This document shows positions 62,164 through 64,000 of a stretch of 64,000 bases of DNA, one piece after another. Under the pieces are notes generated by a model, which did not search any database, was not told the DNA's origin, and saw nothing but the letters and a program-made list of their open reading frames with translations. This stretch comes from Verrucomicrobiales bacterium. GTDB lineage: Bacteria; Verrucomicrobiota; Verrucomicrobiia; Verrucomicrobiales; DEV007. The stretch is from NCBI GenBank assembly GCA_029213195.1, contig JARGNI010000005.1:62001-126000 (forward strand), given 5' to 3'. The position numbers and the translations under genes were made by a program. Every line of letters starts with the position of its first letter. The first letter of the stretch is position 1.

Positions 62164-62937
62164 ATGCGTTCTTTCCTACTTTTCATGCCGCTTCTGGCCC
62201 TCTCGCTCGTTGCCATTTCTCCGGCGGCAGCCCAGGAAGTCGAAAGTGTCTTCGATTCGGCGAACCAGGACTTTGCCGATGGGAATTACGAGCAGGCGGC
62301 CTTGAAATACGAGTCCCTGGTCGAAAAAGGGCTCCTCTCGCCGGACCTATTCTACAATCTCGGGACGACCTACTTCCGTCTCGAGGAACCAGGAAAATCC
62401 ATGCTTGCTCTCCGGCGAGCACAGATTCTCGATCCAATGCTCCCCGAAGCGAGGCAGAACATCGAAGTGCTCCGCAATCAGCTCGGATTTCTCGAGTTTT
62501 CGGACAGTACTCTCGATCGTTTTCTCCGGCTTCTCCCCAGAAATATCGGCGGCACCCTGGGCGCGGCCCTGGTCTGGGGAGCTCTCATCGCGATCACCGC
62601 TGGCTTCGTCCTCCCGCGAGCCGTCCCCTACCGATCCGGGCTCATCACCCTCGCGATCGTTCTCTTTCTCTGTTTCGTGGTGGTGTGGAGAGCGGATGCC
62701 TACAAGCGCTCCTCCCTCGCGCCCGAATCTTTTTCCATCGTGGTCGCCGACAACGTCAAGGCCCTGACCTCGCCCACACCCGGGGCGCGTTCCGTAATCG
62801 ATCTGCCTGCAGGTTCCGAGGTCCGTCTTGTTCAAATCTCGGGGCCCTGGCGCTATATCGATATCCCCGGGGCTCTCCGGGGATGGGTTCGCGCCGAGCA
62901 GGTCGAGCCGGTCTGGCCGGTTCCCGATACCCGCTAG
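62164..62937 (+). CDS. batE: BatE-like TPR and SH3-type protein
   Basis: A 257-residue protein. A signal peptide (MRSFLLFMPLLALSLVAISP) precedes a TPR-type unit (QDFADGNYEQAALKYESLVE, LFYNLGTTYFRLEEPGKSML). Two membrane helices follow (ALVWGALIAITAGFVLPRAV, LITLAIVLFLCFVVVW), and a C-terminal SH3-like domain (VKALTSPTPGARSVIDLPAG and later WVRAEQVEPVW). This is the usual BatE layout. It starts four bases after batD and closes the Bat operon. Confidence 0.9.
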   Translation: MRSFLLFMPLLALSLVAISPAAAQEVESVFDSANQDFADGNYEQAALKYESLVEKGLLSPDLFYNLGTTYFRLEEPGKSMLALRRAQILDPMLPEARQNIEVLRNQLGFLEFSDSTLDRFLRLLPRNIGGTLGAALVWGALIAITAGFVLPRAVPYRSGLITLAIVLFLCFVVVWRADAYKRSSLAPESFSIVVADNVKALTSPTPGARSVIDLPAGSEVRLVQISGPWRYIDIPGALRGWVRAEQVEPVWPVPDTR

Positions 62938-62955
62938 CCCTCTTTCTCCCCCATC

Positions 62956-64000
62956 ATGTCCGCTCGCCGCTGTGCTCTCGAAGCTCTCGAAACCTGGGAG
63001 GATACCTCCCGCTATGCCGAGGACATCCTCGCCGACCTTTCCACCCGATACCAGCTCTCGCCGGCAGATCGGGGACTTGCCGTTGATATCCTTTACGGAA
63101 CAATTCGAAACCTCTTCCTTGTCGACGAGATCATCGATCGACTTCGAAGAGGGCGGATCAAGGCGGAAACCCAGAACCTCCTCCGGATCGGGCTCTACCA
63201 GCTGTTTTGCTCGGAGATTGCCGAGCATGCCGCGGTGAACGAGACGGTGAACCTCGCGCGGAAACACGAGCGCGGTCTCGTGAATGCCATTCTCCGAAAT
63301 GCCCAGCGACAGAAGGCGGAGCTGCAAAATGAGATCGCCACCTGGCCACTGGAGGACCAGTATTCCCAGCCCTCATTCCTCATCGATCGATGGGAGGCCG
63401 AACACGGCAAGGAGGCCGCCCTCGCTTTCTGCCAGTGGAACAACAAAATCCCGCAGAGCTACGCACGTATCAACCGCCTGCATCCCAACACCGAGGCCGT
63501 CAACAGGGTCGAGTCCGAGACCCAACCCTGTCAGGTCGGCCCGGAATTCCCCGATTTCTTCACCTTCGAGAAAGCTCCGAGAATGGACTGGATCGAAGAA
63601 GGCCTCATCTACGTCCAGGACCCCAGCACCTCACTGGCCTGCCGATTGCTCGATCCTCAAGCTGAAGAAACCATTCTCGACGCCTGCGCCGCTCCGGGTG
63701 GAAAAACAGCGCTTTTGTCATTGATGCTGAATGGAAAAGGACGGATTTCCGCCTGTGATTCTGCCGCACCACGGATCGAGCGCATGCAGGAGAACTTCAG
63801 CCGACTCCATGTCGAGAACGTCGAGAGTTCGCAGGTGGACTGGACCAAGCCCGAGGAGATTCCTTTCGAGCCGGAGACCTTTGATGGGATCCTGCTGGAT
63901 GTCCCCTGCTCGAACTCCGGCGTCATTCGTCGACGGGTCGACGTCCGATGGCGAATCCAGCCGGGGGACTTCGAGCGCCAGGCCGAATTGCAGACCCTGC
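62956..64000 (+). CDS. rsmB: 16S rRNA m5C967 methyltransferase RsmB, cut by the window end
   Basis: The first 348 residues are visible. The N-terminal NusB-like domain is seen as RRCALEALETWEDTSRYAED and AVNETVNLARKHERGLVNAI. The methyltransferase domain has motif I DACAAPGGKTALLS, and the catalytic cysteine in LLDVPCSNSGVIRRR (Cys318). The enzyme methylates C967 of 16S rRNA in E. coli. It starts 18 bases after batE, probably co-transcribed. The 3' end lies outside this window, so the C-terminus was not checked. Confidence 0.92.
   Translation, partial: MSARRCALEALETWEDTSRYAEDILADLSTRYQLSPADRGLAVDILYGTIRNLFLVDEIIDRLRRGRIKAETQNLLRIGLYQLFCSEIAEHAAVNETVNLARKHERGLVNAILRNAQRQKAELQNEIATWPLEDQYSQPSFLIDRWEAEHGKEAALAFCQWNNKIPQSYARINRLHPNTEAVNRVESETQPCQVGPEFPDFFTFEKAPRMDWIEEGLIYVQDPSTSLACRLLDPQAEETILDACAAPGGKTALLSLMLNGKGRISACDSAAPRIERMQENFSRLHVENVESSQVDWTKPEEIPFEPETFDGILLDVPCSNSGVIRRRVDVRWRIQPGDFERQAELQTL

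Overview
This window looks like a chromosomal segment of a member of the Verrucomicrobiota (PVC superphylum). The evidence is gene content: a large secreted PVC-type protein with a C-terminal CVVCH haem motif, a paired DUF1549/DUF1553-type cytochrome gene and DUF1501 gene, an ECF sigma factor with a FecR-like partner, two DUF1080 (3-keto-disaccharide hydrolase) proteins, a sulfatase, secreted PQQ-type propellers, and many predicted exported proteins of unknown function. Base composition and codon use look even (GC-rich third positions). I saw no prophage, insertion sequence, CRISPR array, rRNA or tRNA. Assignments rest on reading motifs by eye; no database search was run.

Layout. 1-440: probable small leftward genes. 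0.4-7.7 kb: an ABC exporter-like protein, a secreted PQQ propeller with an exported methyltransferase, a Gfo/Idh/MocA oxidoreductase and an MFS transporter. 7.8-14.7 kb: a GH63-like glycosidase, nrdR with candidate NrdR boxes, an unknown protein, a HIT protein, then a RimB-like/RimK/AstE-like set. 14.8-19.9 kb: a double DUF1080 protein and small membrane proteins, then a ferritin-like protein with a strong terminator. 20.1-25.8 kb: three secreted proteins in a row (SGNH fold, PVC cytochrome, VCBS). 25.9-32.0 kb: small proteins, then a leftward iron(III) ABC operon (fbpA-fbpB-fbpC plus a P-loop kinase). 32.1-36.3 kb: glnS, DUF1080, truncated haemoglobin, two small lipoproteins, a CPBP-like membrane protein. 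36.4-42.5 kb: PQQ propeller, an ECF sigma with a secreted unknown, a CDP-alcohol phosphatidyltransferase-like protein, an amidase, an ankyrin protein. 42.5-48.9 kb: DUF1501 and PSD1-type genes divergent from ECF sigma-fecR. 48.9-52.6 kb: a run of small, mostly exported unknowns. 52.8-64.0 kb: a sulfatase, DUF5069, then rpmF-plsX-fabH followed by batA-batB/C-batD-batE and rsmB (cut by the window end).

How genes fit together. Iron capture (fbpABC) and the ferritin-like protein suggest iron handling. rpmF-plsX-fabH is the conserved ribosome/phospholipid/fatty-acid initiation cluster, here followed by a Bat (VWA/TPR) complex operon. The most interesting new signal is in the divergent region 46.79-46.94 kb: the ECF sigma gene and the PSD1-DUF1501 operon carry the same bipartite motif with identical spacing, pointing to one sigma controlling both. 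The RimB/RimK/AstE-like trio is a plausible glutamate-tail addition and removal module.
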